A stretch of DNA of 64,000 nucleotides from Candidatus Methanimicrococcus odontotermitis (GTDB taxonomy: Archaea; Halobacteriota; Methanosarcinia; Methanosarcinales; Methanosarcinaceae). The position numbers and the translations under genes are program-made. Location of the stretch: contig JAITUZ010000001.1 in assembly GCA_031286065.1 (NCBI GenBank), positions 1 through 64,000 on the forward strand, read 5' to 3'. Below, piece after piece: positions 42,419-51,935 of this stretch. The notes below the pieces were generated by a model. That model saw nothing but the letters and a program-made list of their open reading frames with translations. It was not told where the DNA came from and ran no database searches. Numbering within the stretch: the first letter of the stretch is position 1; each line of letters starts with the position of its first letter.

Positions 42419-42838
42419 ATGGCGGCAGGTGATGATCCGATTTTGGCGGCGTTCAGTTTTTTATTTTTGATTTGGTTCATTCTTCTCATCGTCGCGGAAA
42501 TTTATTACTGCGCCCGAAACAGAACGGAGAAAAGTAAAAAAATGCTTTATGCCGGATTTATCGTTTCATTTATCGCGGCGTTTTTCCTGACGATATATAT
42601 CGCGTATTTCAGTCAAGATATCCTTGGCATCGGTTTCATTTTGTCGTCGTTTATCGGCAATTTCCTTCTTTGGGTTTCGCCCGCGGTCATCGCTGTTCTC
42701 ATTTACGGGATTTATGCGTGGAAAAACAAGCAGACGCCGAAAAGAAACGGGAGCAAAAAACGCGAAGAGCCGCCGAAAAATCTGTCGTCGTCCATCTACG
42801 GAAACGCTCTTCAAAAAAACTCTGAAAAGAAAGAATAA
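42419..42838 (+). CDS. Small membrane protein, copy 3 of a tandem trio
   Basis: 139 residues, with three to four helices (about 10-31, 42-64, 70-85 and 88-105) and a long basic, Lys/Arg-rich C-terminal tail (about 108-139). Its helix 1 ends in AEIYYCARNRTEK, parallel to the LCRRENRK and LGRKRKQK of copies 1 and 2. AGAGGAATAAAG precedes ATG 42419. The function is unknown. Confidence 0.65.
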   Translation: MAAGDDPILAAFSFLFLIWFILLIVAEIYYCARNRTEKSKKMLYAGFIVSFIAAFFLTIYIAYFSQDILGIGFILSSFIGNFLLWVSPAVIAVLIYGIYAWKNKQTPKRNGSKKREEPPKNLSSSIYGNALQKNSEKKE

Positions 42839-43015
42839 AAGCTTTCTGAAACTTTTTGATTTTTGAAAAAGACATGCTGCTTATTTTTGAAAAACGTATG
42901 TTGCCGCTTTTTATCATCGGTTAATATTTAAATAATTGAACTGCATTCAATTTCCATCTTTAAACCTAAAAAAATTTGAAAAATCCAATGATTTAAAATT
43001 CAGGTGTTCATTTTT

Positions 43016-44971
43016 ATGCAAATGCTCCTCATACACTCGGATTATATCGAGTATGAAACAAAGAAGAAAACGAAAATCGCCGAAGAGATCAGCGATGATA
43101 TGAAAGCCGGCCGCCTCGAAGAAGCGCTGACCGCCTTTATCGCGGTGGAAAAATGCGATGAAAAAAATCCCGACAAAACAGTGTCGGAAACCGTTGAACA
43201 AATCAAAAACACATTGGAACAGGTCAAGACGGATAAAGTGATGGTCTACCCGTACGCTCACCTCAGTTCCAGCTTGTCCGCGCCGGATGTCGGCGTTTCC
43301 GTATTGAAAGGGGTTGCAGCAGCACTTGAGGCGGACGGTTTTGTTGTCAAACGCGCGCCGTTCGGATGGTACAAAGCGTTTCAAATCAGCTGCAAAGGAC
43401 ATCCGCTTTCCGAACTCTCCAAACACATTTGTGTGGACGAATCGGCGGCCCCTGCCGGCGACTTCGGCAGCGTTTCTGCTCTCCAAGGCGGTGCTTGCGG
43501 CTCAACTGTTCAGCTTTCCGAAGACGGCGACGTTGTTTCCGAGGCGCTCAAAGCCGAAAGCGCGGCCAAGTCTTATTTTAAAATCATGGACCCGTCCGGA
43601 ACGATGTATGATGTCGGTTCTTTTGATTTGAAGAATCATGAAAAACTCGGAAAATTCGTCAATTATGAAGTTTCCAAAAACAGAGCGGTCAACGCACCGC
43701 CGCCGCACGTTGAGTTTATGAAAAAATTGGAGCTGGCGGATTATGAACCCGGGTCGGACTCCGGCAACATGAGATATTATCCCAAAGGGCGTCTGATGAA
43801 GTCGCTGCTTGAAAATTACGTTGTCGAAAGAAGTGTTTCGGACTTCGGCGCGATGGAAGTTGAAACGCCGATTATGTATGATATGAATCATCCGACTTTG
43901 AAAAAGTATTTGGATCGGTTCCCGGCACGGCAATATTCTATTGAATCCGATAAACGTCATATGTTCCTCCGATTCGCGGCCTGTTTCGGCCAGTTCCTGA
44001 TGAATCATGACATGACGATTTCTTACAGAAACATGCCGCTGAAAATGATTGAACTCACGCGCTACAGTTTCAGAAAAGAACAGCGCGGCGAGTTGGTCGG
44101 GCTGCGCCGTCTCCGCGCGTTCACGATGCCGGACATGCACACGCTTTGCCGCGATATGGACGAAGCCAAAGAACAATTCTTTGAGCAGTATGAATTCTGC
44201 ATTGATGTTTTGGACAATATCGGAATCGAACTTGATGATTTTGAAATCGCGATTCGCTTCACCAAGGAATTTTACAATGAAAACAAGGAACTCATTGAGA
44301 AAATGGTTCAAAAAGTCAACAAGCCTGTTCTTGTCGAAATGTGGGACACGCGCTTCTTCTATTTCGTTCTGAAATTCGAATTCAATTTTGTCGACACGTC
44401 CGATAAAGCAAGCGCGCTCTCCACCGTCCAGATCGATGTTGAAAACGCAGAACGCTATGACATCACGTACACGGACTCCGACGGCGAAATCAAGCGCCCG
44501 ACAGTTCTTCACTGCTCGCCCAGCGGTGCCATTGAGCGATGTATTTACGGGCTTTTGGAAAAAGCTGCGATGAACAGTGCCGACGGCAAAATCACAACTC
44601 TTCCGGTTTGGCTTTCGCCGACTCAGATCCGCGTGATTCCGGTCTCCGACAAGCATGCGGAAGCCGCTGAAAAAGCCGCGTCCGCCCTCAAATACCGCGT
44701 CGACTATGATGACCGCGAACTCACGCTCGGCAAAAAAGTGAGAGAAGCCGGAACCGAATGGATTCCGTACACCGTCGTCATCGGCGACAAAGAAGCTGAA
44801 ACAGGCAAACTGACCGTCACGATTCGCGCCGAATCTCAGCCGAACAAGCCGTTCCAACAGGAAATGACGATCGAAGAACTCAACGACAGAATCGGCAAAG
44901 AAATCGCCGGCATGCCCTACAGAGGCTTGGCGCTGCCGAAATACTTGTCGAAGAGAGCAAAGTTCGTTTGA
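43016..44971 (+). CDS. thrS: Threonyl-tRNA synthetase (archaeal type)
   Basis: 651 residues. It starts [14 protein letters not shown], the archaeal N-terminal editing domain (1-140) that resembles D-aminoacyl-tRNA deacylase. The class II core follows: motif 2 [20 protein letters not shown] (about 344-363) and motif 3 [16 protein letters not shown] (about 496-511), then the anticodon-binding domain. I chose ATG 43016; an ATG at 43004 adds four residues without family support. It charges tRNA-Thr and edits Ser-tRNA-Thr. Confidence 0.95.
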   Translation: MQMLLIHSDYIEYETKKKTKIAEEISDDMKAGRLEEALTAFIAVEKCDEKNPDKTVSETVEQIKNTLEQVKTDKVMVYPYAHLSSSLSAPDVGVSVLKGVAAALEADGFVVKRAPFGWYKAFQISCKGHPLSELSKHICVDESAAPAGDFGSVSALQGGACGSTVQLSEDGDVVSEALKAESAAKSYFKIMDPSGTMYDVGSFDLKNHEKLGKFVNYEVSKNRAVNAPPPHVEFMKKLELADYEPGSDSGNMRYYPKGRLMKSLLENYVVERSVSDFGAMEVETPIMYDMNHPTLKKYLDRFPARQYSIESDKRHMFLRFAACFGQFLMNHDMTISYRNMPLKMIELTRYSFRKEQRGELVGLRRLRAFTMPDMHTLCRDMDEAKEQFFEQYEFCIDVLDNIGIELDDFEIAIRFTKEFYNENKELIEKMVQKVNKPVLVEMWDTRFFYFVLKFEFNFVDTSDKASALSTVQIDVENAERYDITYTDSDGEIKRPTVLHCSPSGAIERCIYGLLEKAAMNSADGKITTLPVWLSPTQIRVIPVSDKHAEAAEKAASALKYRVDYDDRELTLGKKVREAGTEWIPYTVVIGDKEAETGKLTVTIRAESQPNKPFQQEMTIEELNDRIGKEIAGMPYRGLALPKYLSKRAKFV

Positions 44972-45221
44972 TTTTGGAAAAGGGTTTTCGACTCTTTTCT
45001 ATTAATTCTTTTTTGAAAAATTTTTTTATCGAAGTCTGCAATAACGGCTTCAATATTTTTGGCTTATTATAAAGGATAAAACCCTCTACAATTTGAAAGA
45101 ACCATAACCAGTTAATATATTCAACATCTATTTATATAATTGGATGAATGGGGCTTGTAGGGTCTGATTGGAGCTTATTGCATGAAAGATTATTCATGTG
45201 GATGCAAATCGAGGAGAAATT

Positions 45222-46784
45222 ATGAAGAAATCGAATATTATCATAATTTTTGTTTTATTATTCAGTCTTACAGTTTTTGTTACAATGTTATCGTGGGGAC
45301 CATGGGGACCATATACAGATGAAGAGCTTCGCAACTCGGCTCGTATGTCTGATGCTTCATTATATTCTCTTTTAGAAGGGGTTGATACCAATTTGTTATT
45401 TACAAAAGAAGAATTAAACCAATCTGCTGTATTTAATACCCACAATAATGAACCGGCTTACTCTGATAATTATCTGACAAAAACATATACGTGGAGATTC
45501 AGCGGGCATACTTTTACAACAACCCTTCAAATTCCTGAAGGCCATTATGAATATTATCGCAATGAATCCCATACTCGAAACTACAATACTTATGCTTTAA
45601 CATCATATGACCGACAAATTTTAAATTCGATGATTGAAGGATTTAAGCAGCAAGGGGAATTATACGGTTTTTCAAAAGATCAGAATGCAATGAATATTAT
45701 TGCATTTATTCAATCATTACCGTACACAAATGACAATGTGACAACGGGCTATGACGAATATCCACGGTATCCAATTGAAACATTGATTGATGGCGGCGAC
45801 TGTGAAGATACCTCTATCTTGGCGGTCGCCATTCTCTCCGAATTAGGTTACGGTACAATTTTGATTTCTCCGCCAAATCATATGGCGTTGGGTATAATGG
45901 GTAGTGAAAATATTTCCGGGACATATTATGAATATAATGGAAGCCGATATTATTATGTTGAAACAACTGATGTCGGTTGGGATGTAGGTGTCCTTCCGAG
46001 TGATTTTGTCGGCAAAAAAGTAAATCTTTATCCAATTAGCAAAAAATCTGGAATGAATATTGAATTAGAAAATAAACCGAGACTTATCGGTTCAGATCTT
46101 TTTTACACTTATTATGAAATGAGATTTTTTATTGAGAATACCGGACCTGCTGTTGCAAATAATGTAAGTGTTTTTTTGGTTGCCGAATCCGAACCTTTTA
46201 ACACAAGTAGATATATCGTGTCATCAATTAGAAACGGAACTGGTGTTTCAGACAAACTTTGGAACGAAAGTAGAAACACACTTCAGGATTACAAGATGAT
46301 AGAAATAGGGCAGATGTCTGTTGACTCCTCAAGCGGAAAAGTGAATCTCAGAGTTCCGCACAATGAATTTACACAATTCACAGTTTTTGTTTTCGGTCAT
46401 AATTTTTTGCCAATTATAAAAAGTACAGAGATTTTTCAGGTCTCAAATACAGATTTAAATGCCACGATGAATTTAGAACGCTTAAATCGATTTGACTTAA
46501 GATATGCTTATTATAAAGTTCACTGCAATATTATAAACGATGGTGATGCACCCGCTTTAAATGTTTATATTAATATAACAGCAGAAACAGTTCCTTTCGA
46601 TAATACTGTTATATGGACACCCGAGCATAATATTTATATTGGCCCAGTTTTAAAAAACAGTACAGGAGGAGCTGAAGCAATTATTAAAGTCCCAAAAGGA
46701 GAGTCTATAAAGATCACTTGCGAGGTTTATGATAGTCGTGAATCATTTGAACCCTTTGAAATTTCATCTTACACTACATCTTGA
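45222..46784 (+). CDS. Secreted transglutaminase-like protein
   Basis: 520 residues from ATG 45222, with GAGGAGAAATT as ribosome-binding site. An N-terminal signal peptide or anchor (5-25) is followed by a transglutaminase-like core (about 115-275) with the triad Cys194 (GGDCEDTS), His220 (SPPNHMAL) and Asp250 (VETTDVGW). Two beta domains follow (about 285-400 and 405-520), each with an N-V-x-V-rich CARDB-like pattern. It is likely surface-exposed, crosslinking or cutting cell-surface proteins. Its DNA is AT-rich compared with thrS next to it, and it may have been acquired. Confidence 0.8.
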   Translation: MKKSNIIIIFVLLFSLTVFVTMLSWGPWGPYTDEELRNSARMSDASLYSLLEGVDTNLLFTKEELNQSAVFNTHNNEPAYSDNYLTKTYTWRFSGHTFTTTLQIPEGHYEYYRNESHTRNYNTYALTSYDRQILNSMIEGFKQQGELYGFSKDQNAMNIIAFIQSLPYTNDNVTTGYDEYPRYPIETLIDGGDCEDTSILAVAILSELGYGTILISPPNHMALGIMGSENISGTYYEYNGSRYYYVETTDVGWDVGVLPSDFVGKKVNLYPISKKSGMNIELENKPRLIGSDLFYTYYEMRFFIENTGPAVANNVSVFLVAESEPFNTSRYIVSSIRNGTGVSDKLWNESRNTLQDYKMIEIGQMSVDSSSGKVNLRVPHNEFTQFTVFVFGHNFLPIIKSTEIFQVSNTDLNATMNLERLNRFDLRYAYYKVHCNIINDGDAPALNVYINITAETVPFDNTVIWTPEHNIYIGPVLKNSTGGAEAIIKVPKGESIKITCEVYDSRESFEPFEISSYTTS

Positions 46785-47643
46785 CCTTAAAATTTACAAT
46801 AGAGTCTGAAACTCCATTTTCTGATTACATTTATTCTATTATCTTATTATTCGTTCTATTTTTTGTTTTCAAAATAAAATAGGGTCAAGATAGAACAGAT
46901 GTAAAATTTGAGTATTGAGTCAATTTCTCTGTCTTGAAATTTTTATTGAAATTTTGTTTGAGTATTTTTAACGAAGATGTCATTAAATAAAAGATTGAAT
47001 TTTATTCAAAATAAAGCAGGGTGGATTTCACTTACCAGAATTGTGTAAAATGGGAGTGTTAAAAAACTCCTCTGTTCTTGTCATAACCCATTAAAATTAT
47101 TAATAGACACGATTCTTTTTTAGATTTGACAGAAGTTTAGTCTGCCAAATCTTTTGTATTATTCAAGTGGAACTCTGTTTCTTTAATGGCAATAGTTGTT
47201 ATTTCTGAACTCATTTTATATTTAAGGTAATGCTAATAATGCTGGAGAAATATGACAAATGAAAACCCATACAAGGAAAATTATCACAATAATTGAAGCT
47301 ACTCCACCAATAATAACATTAAAATCAAGTTCCATAATTTATCGCCGACCAAACAATTTATTTTTACTACATAAAAATTTTGGGATTTAACTCTTTTTTT
47401 GGATATTTATTATTTTGGGAATATATTTCAATCAATCTGATCCCGAACTTCCAAATCCCATATTTAACCCATTACAAAACATTGGAACCATTAAAATGCA
47501 AACAATGCTATCCCGATGAAGTTTCACAGCATATAAAGGATGTTATGCCGGTCATGTTTTCAGGCTACCACCTAATCAGCAAAAATAATTGTAAACAGTT
47601 ATCTCAAAAATGATAAAAGAAAAGATTTTAAAAACAGTTAAAA
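46785..47643. other. Long AT-rich gap before tRNA-Glu
   Basis: 859 bases. GGGTCAAGATAGAACAG and related short strings recur near 46885-46910. One possible 37-residue membrane peptide lies on the minus strand (47222-47335). A 77-codon plus-strand frame at 47380 has no family signal or ribosome-binding site and I treat it as chance. The stretch may hold remnants of a mobile element; I saw no inverted repeats or transposase motif. Confidence 0.35.
47222..47335 (-). CDS. Possible 37-residue single-pass membrane peptide
   Basis: From ATG 47335 to TAA 47222: a charged start (MELDFN), then one continuous hydrophobic stretch of about 25 residues. There is no clear ribosome-binding site, but the hydrophobic run without stop in an AT-rich region is better than random. 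It stands alone; the function is unknown and it may be spurious. Confidence 0.3.
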   Translation of the reverse strand: MELDFNVIIGGVASIIVIIFLVWVFICHISPALLALP

Positions 47644-47716
47644 TGCTCCGGCCGGGATTCGAACCCGGGTTACAGGAGTGAGAGTCCTGAATGATTGGCC
47701 ACTACACTACCGGAGC
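47644..47716 (-). tRNA. tRNA-Glu (anticodon CTC)
   Basis: 73 bases. On the minus strand the 5' end GCTCCGG pairs with CCGGAGC plus discriminator A. The anticodon arm has stem AGGA/TCCT and loop CTCTCAC, anticodon CTC. The T arm shows GGGTTCGAATCCC. D-arm AGTGTAGTGG is standard. CCA is not encoded. The lack of tRNA duplication around it argues against an integration scar, though AT-rich DNA lies on its left. Confidence 0.95.
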
Positions 47717-47821
47717 ATTTGAAAAACGATTTTATAAAACAGTTGCCGCAATCCGAGCTTTTCTCAAACCGCACAGCAAAAGAGAGATTTAAGATATAAA
47801 AAGATTGTTGTAATCTCTTTT

Positions 47822-48814
47822 TCATACCATTTCAAAAACGCCGCCCGCCGCAAATGAAATCCAAACAGCGGACATCATGAGAAACGCGTATTTCAAACCG
47901 GCGGCGGCTTTTCCTTTTCTTAATTTGCCGGCCATGAGGCCTGAGAAAAACGCCTGGATCAGAAGCATTCGATAAATCAGCAAAGCGGACGCGCCGGCGG
48001 TTTCTAAAACATTTGATTGAGAGGCGAGCGCGCTCATGACGCTGAATTGGCGAATCAGAAGAACGGCGATACCGACAAACAATAAAAACGACAGGAATAA
48101 AACGATCCCGTATACAGATTGCTTCGAATCTCTTTCTTTTTTCAGATTGACCGCTTCCCGAATATCAAAAACAGCGGCGTCGATTGATAAATGCATAAAA
48201 CCGCCTGATTTTTCGGCGGCGGAAATCACCGACGCCGCTCTTTGAATCAGTTTTGAATCATGCCGTTTTCCGAAACGATCCAAACAAGCGTCAAAAGGAA
48301 GACCGGATTTCATTTTCAATCCAATCAATTTGATTTCAGTGTCAAAAAAAGAACCCTTGTTTTTTTTCAATCCCAAACGCATTTGATCCGAACTTTTTGA
48401 AATCTCCGTCAGCGCCTCCTGAAGCGTTAAACCGCCGGAGATCAAATCAGACAGACCGTGTAAAAAATCAGGCAGTTTCTCTTCAGCCGTTTCAATTTTC
48501 TTTTGACGCTTTTCTTCAAAATAAATAAACGGTAAAAAGAACGCGAATGCCGTCAAAAGCAAAATCGTCTCCGCGGACCGAAATGTCAAAAACAGAATCA
48601 TCCGTTCGGCCGGCCCCGGATTTTGAACAACACCATGAATGAGCAGTAAAATGGCGGCAGAACAAAACAATCCGGGAATAAAGGCCGACAGAGGATTTTG
48701 TTCAAAAAAACGAAACGGATTTTTCAAAAAATCGGCGTAAGAACCGTATTTTTCCCTTCGTTTCATTTTTTTCAAAATTGAAAAATCGTCATCCGTTTTG
48801 AATTCCCGATTCAT
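47822..48814 (-). CDS. TadC/FlaJ-like type IV pilus assembly membrane protein
   Basis: 330 residues. T2SF-type domain: EKLPDFLHGLSDLISGGLTL (about 111-130), which matches the archaeal TadC pattern (LPdfLreLadllrsGltL), helices at about 45-67, 78-97, 240-260, 275-297 and 305-325. It would be a platform protein for a type IV pilus or secretion machine. It is divergent from the ATPase gene by 95 bases. A second T2SF protein is encoded behind the ATPase, so the platform is a pair of half-proteins. Confidence 0.85.
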   Translation of the reverse strand: MNREFKTDDDFSILKKMKRREKYGSYADFLKNPFRFFEQNPLSAFIPGLFCSAAILLLIHGVVQNPGPAERMILFLTFRSAETILLLTAFAFFLPFIYFEEKRQKKIETAEEKLPDFLHGLSDLISGGLTLQEALTEISKSSDQMRLGLKKNKGSFFDTEIKLIGLKMKSGLPFDACLDRFGKRHDSKLIQRAASVISAAEKSGGFMHLSIDAAVFDIREAVNLKKERDSKQSVYGIVLFLSFLLFVGIAVLLIRQFSVMSALASQSNVLETAGASALLIYRMLLIQAFFSGLMAGKLRKGKAAAGLKYAFLMMSAVWISFAAGGVFEMV

Positions 48815-48909
48815 TTCGTCACCTGTTTGAAATAAAACGCGCGCTTGATAAAGTTTTTGTTTTTTCCGAAATCGGCAGCTTTATCATTTCCCTATCTGAA
48901 ATTCATTTC

Positions 48910-50301
48910 ATGGAACAGTTGCTTCAGTCGTACGACCTATCCCATCCGCATGTGACCGTTTCTATTTTGAAAACAGACGGCGGCAGAATTTATTACAAAC
49001 TCTCGGAGCCCGCCGTCAGTTTGGAAAAACAGCTTCTCTTTCAAAAAATATTGGCTCTTTTGGAAGATTCTTTCAACCCTGACTTGTTTGAAAAAGAAAA
49101 TGAAGATGAAGGAGCCGCTGTTCAAAAAGAGATCTCGCGCCTGCTGAAAATCTATTCCGTTCGGCTTCCCGAGGATGAACTCAATATTTTGAATTATTAT
49201 ATCCGGCGGGATTTCAGCGGCTTTGGAAAAATCCAGCCGTTATTAGAAGACCAAAACATTGAAGACATTTCTTGCAGCGGCGGCAATCTGCCGATATATA
49301 TTTTTCACAGGCTTTACGGGTCGGTTCAAACAAACATCCTCTTATCCACCGATGAAACAAATCTGTCGGTTCGAAAAATGGCGCAGCGGTCCGGAAAGCA
49401 GATTTCTGTCGCCGAGCCGATGACGGACGCCGTTCTTCCGGACGGTTCCCGCGTTCAGCTGACGCTCGGCAGCGAAATCACGACAAAAGGCAGCACATTC
49501 ACGATTCGGCGATTCAACGAAAATCCATTGACGCCCTCCGAACTCGTTCAAAAAGAAACATTTGCGGCAGAGATCATGGCTTATCTTTGGCTTTGCGTCG
49601 AGTCGGAAATGAATCTGATGTTTGCCGGCGGGACCGCAAGCGGAAAGACGACTTCCTTGAATGCTGTCTGCCGGTTTATTCCGATTGACAAAAAAGTCGT
49701 TTCCATCGAAGATACACGGGAAATCAACTTACCGCATTTGAATTGGATTTCCGGAGTTTCAAGAGAGCGGCAAAAATCTTCAAACGCCGGAAAAACAGAC
49801 GGCGACATTACGCTTTACGATTTGCTCAAAGCGTCTCTTCGGCAGCGCCCCGAATATATTTTAGTCGGTGAGATCCGCGGGTCTGAAGCGTATGTTCTCT
49901 TTCAGGCCATGTCAACCGGACACACGACCGTTTCAACGATGCATGCGGAATCTGTCGACACTTTGATTCACCGTCTCGAAAACCCGCCGATGAATGTGCC
50001 GCGCGTTATGATTCAAACATTGGATGTGCTGGTCATATTAGCGCAGACAGAAGAAGAGGGTCATTTTTCCAAAAAATGTCTTTCGGTGCATGAAATTTTA
50101 GAAACCGACCCTCAAACCTCGGAAATTCTTACATTGGAGATTTTTAACAGAAATCGGCCGGCTGAAAAACTGTATTTGGAAAAATCGGCTGTTCTGGAAA
50201 AAACAAGAATTCGAAAAGGATGGACATTGGAAAAATTGAAGGAGGAATTTAGCCGCCGCGTTTCAATTCTTCAATCACAGTCAGCCGGTGAAACGAAATG
50301 A
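48910..50301 (+). CDS. TadA/VirB11/FlaI-type secretion and pilus ATPase
   Basis: 463 residues. Walker A is FAGGTASGKTTSLNA (about 238-252), the Asp box reads VVSIEDTREINLPH (about 264-277), Walker B is YILVGEIRGSEAYVLFQA (about 316-333) and the His box is STGHTTVSTMHA (about 335-346). The N-terminal domain has the GFGKIQPLLEDQNIEDISC pattern (about 101-120). The hexameric ATPase drives type IV pilus or archaellum-like assembly. It overlaps the next gene by four bases (ATGA). Confidence 0.95.
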   Translation: MEQLLQSYDLSHPHVTVSILKTDGGRIYYKLSEPAVSLEKQLLFQKILALLEDSFNPDLFEKENEDEGAAVQKEISRLLKIYSVRLPEDELNILNYYIRRDFSGFGKIQPLLEDQNIEDISCSGGNLPIYIFHRLYGSVQTNILLSTDETNLSVRKMAQRSGKQISVAEPMTDAVLPDGSRVQLTLGSEITTKGSTFTIRRFNENPLTPSELVQKETFAAEIMAYLWLCVESEMNLMFAGGTASGKTTSLNAVCRFIPIDKKVVSIEDTREINLPHLNWISGVSRERQKSSNAGKTDGDITLYDLLKASLRQRPEYILVGEIRGSEAYVLFQAMSTGHTTVSTMHAESVDTLIHRLENPPMNVPRVMIQTLDVLVILAQTEEEGHFSKKCLSVHEILETDPQTSEILTLEIFNRNRPAEKLYLEKSAVLEKTRIRKGWTLEKLKEEFSRRVSILQSQSAGETK

Positions 50302-51206
50302 ATTCGGATCAAAAGTTTTTGTTCAGCCGCGCCGCCGCTTTTTCATACCGGTTGTTCGGCAAAGCCGCTGAAAAAATAAAACTGCCGTTTTTAAGCCGGA
50401 ATTTGAAGAAAAGCCGGCTGTATATTCCGGCTGTTCTTTATCAATCGTTCATTTTATCCGTTTTGTTTTTAATCGCGCTTATCGGAATTTTGATGGAAAT
50501 CAGTCTCTTCTTCTTGGCTTTGTCAAATCGGGCGGCGGAAGAACAAATAAAAAAATCGGCGGTTCTGATTTGCATCGTCACCGTCCTCTTAATTATGAGT
50601 ACAGGTGCGTTTCTTTTCTTTCTGCCTTATTTTAAAGCCTGTGACCTCAAAATCAAAATCGAACAGCAGCTGCCGTTTGCCGTCAATTACATGGCGGCGA
50701 TGTCGATTGCCGGTGTTCCGATTGAAAATATTTTCCATTCTATGTCTCAGCGGCGAATCCGGTCCGTTTACAAAGAATTGTCCGATGAAATGAAAACAAT
50801 CGCCGTCCAAGTCAATTATTTTGGAAAAGAGTATCCGTCGGCGCTTCAAAAATTATCTGAAGAAACAACGTCTCCGATGTTCGCCGTTTTTATCCTCAAC
50901 TCTAAAAATACAATGATTTCGGGCGGCAGTTTTCAAAAATTTATCGTTTCTAAAAAACACGAATATCAAAGTCTCGCTGTGCAGCGGAAAGATAAATATT
51001 TTCAAACGCTTGAAATGCTTTCTGAAATCTACATCACTGTTTTTTTGGCGATGCCTCTTTTCTTTATGATATTGTTTTATACAATGACGCCGCTTTCGGG
51101 ACCGCAGACCGGACAGATGACGGCGCTGGCCTATCATCTCGTTCCTTTCTTAGGCGTCATTTTTTTGCTGATTTTAGAAATCATCAATGAAAAAGAAGAT
51201 GTATGA
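50298..51206 (+). CDS. TadC-like pilus assembly membrane protein, second subunit
   Basis: 302 residues of the T2SF type: helices at about 45-75, 92-115, 248-265 and 275-297, between them the conserved cytoplasmic LPFAVNYMAAMSIAGVPIEN (about 122-141). It starts inside the end of the ATPase gene (ATGA overlap), so it is translated together with it. Together with the divergent T2SF protein at 47822 it probably forms the membrane platform. No pilin or prepilin peptidase gene is visible nearby. Confidence 0.88.
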   Translation: MNSDQKFLFSRAAAFSYRLFGKAAEKIKLPFLSRNLKKSRLYIPAVLYQSFILSVLFLIALIGILMEISLFFLALSNRAAEEQIKKSAVLICIVTVLLIMSTGAFLFFLPYFKACDLKIKIEQQLPFAVNYMAAMSIAGVPIENIFHSMSQRRIRSVYKELSDEMKTIAVQVNYFGKEYPSALQKLSEETTSPMFAVFILNSKNTMISGGSFQKFIVSKKHEYQSLAVQRKDKYFQTLEMLSEIYITVFLAMPLFFMILFYTMTPLSGPQTGQMTALAYHLVPFLGVIFLLILEIINEKEDV

Positions 51207-51275
51207 CTCAAAGATTCAAAAATCAAAAAGAATAAAAAGAAAACAAGCTTTCTATAACTCAAAAAAGCGATTGAA

Positions 51276-51863
51276 ATGAGTCCGGACAGCAAACAGATGA
51301 AGTTTTCAAATAAAACCGCGGCAGTCTCGGATCCGCCGGCCGGCGGGAAAAAAGACGTACGCCTTTACCTCTATTACGCCAATCAGTGTGATCCGCGGAA
51401 ATGCAGCGGCAAGAAACTCGTCAAATTCAATTTAGCCCGCCAATATGAAAATATCGGCGAAACCCCGCGCGGCGCGATTTTAATGGACCCGACCGCTGAG
51501 CAGGCGCTCTCGCGCGCCGACAGCTTGAAAAAAGGCATTATCGTTTTGGACTGTTCCTGGGAGCATTTTGAAGAAATGTTTCCGCTGCTGGATAAATTCG
51601 ATTTGCAGCGGCGGGCGCTTCCTTATCTGCTGGCGGCAAATCCTGTGAATTACGGCCGCCCGTTTCAGCTCAACTCCGCGGAAGCGTTTGCGGCCGCCCT
51701 TTACATCACGGGGCAAAAAGAGCAGGCGGAGCGCGTTCTTTCCAAATTCAACTGGGGGCACTCCTTTTTTGAATTAAATGAAGAGCCGCTTAATGATTAC
51801 GCAGCCGCCAAAAACAGCGCCGAAGTCGTCGAGGCGCAAAAAATGTATGTTGATATTGATTGA
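51276..51863 (+). CDS. Tsr3 homologue, 16S/18S rRNA aminocarboxypropyltransferase
   Basis: 195 residues. The family core begins [20 protein letters not shown] (about 28-47), then [19 protein letters not shown] (about 63-81), the [12 protein letters not shown] segment (about 87-98) and [19 protein letters not shown] (about 113-131). It adds the acp group from SAM to the hypermodified uridine of small-subunit rRNA. The first 25 residues are an unusual polar extension. It starts 69 bases after the pilus gene but is otherwise unrelated. Confidence 0.92.
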   Translation: MSPDSKQMKFSNKTAAVSDPPAGGKKDVRLYLYYANQCDPRKCSGKKLVKFNLARQYENIGETPRGAILMDPTAEQALSRADSLKKGIIVLDCSWEHFEEMFPLLDKFDLQRRALPYLLAANPVNYGRPFQLNSAEAFAAALYITGQKEQAERVLSKFNWGHSFFELNEEPLNDYAAAKNSAEVVEAQKMYVDID

Positions 51864-51935
51864 TTTGAAAAATCCCGTTATTCATAGATATTAAAAAACA
51901 TATAGAAGTCAATAGAAACGGTTCACCGGAGACAG

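Noticed and set aside
43502-44857. Open frame of about 450 codons antisense to thrS
   Set aside because: Shadow of the well-conserved ThrRS reading; composition is typical of reverse-strand artefacts.
47380-47613. 77-codon frame upstream of tRNA-Glu
   Set aside because: AT-rich, no motif, no ribosome-binding site; could be a decayed gene but no family is recognisable.
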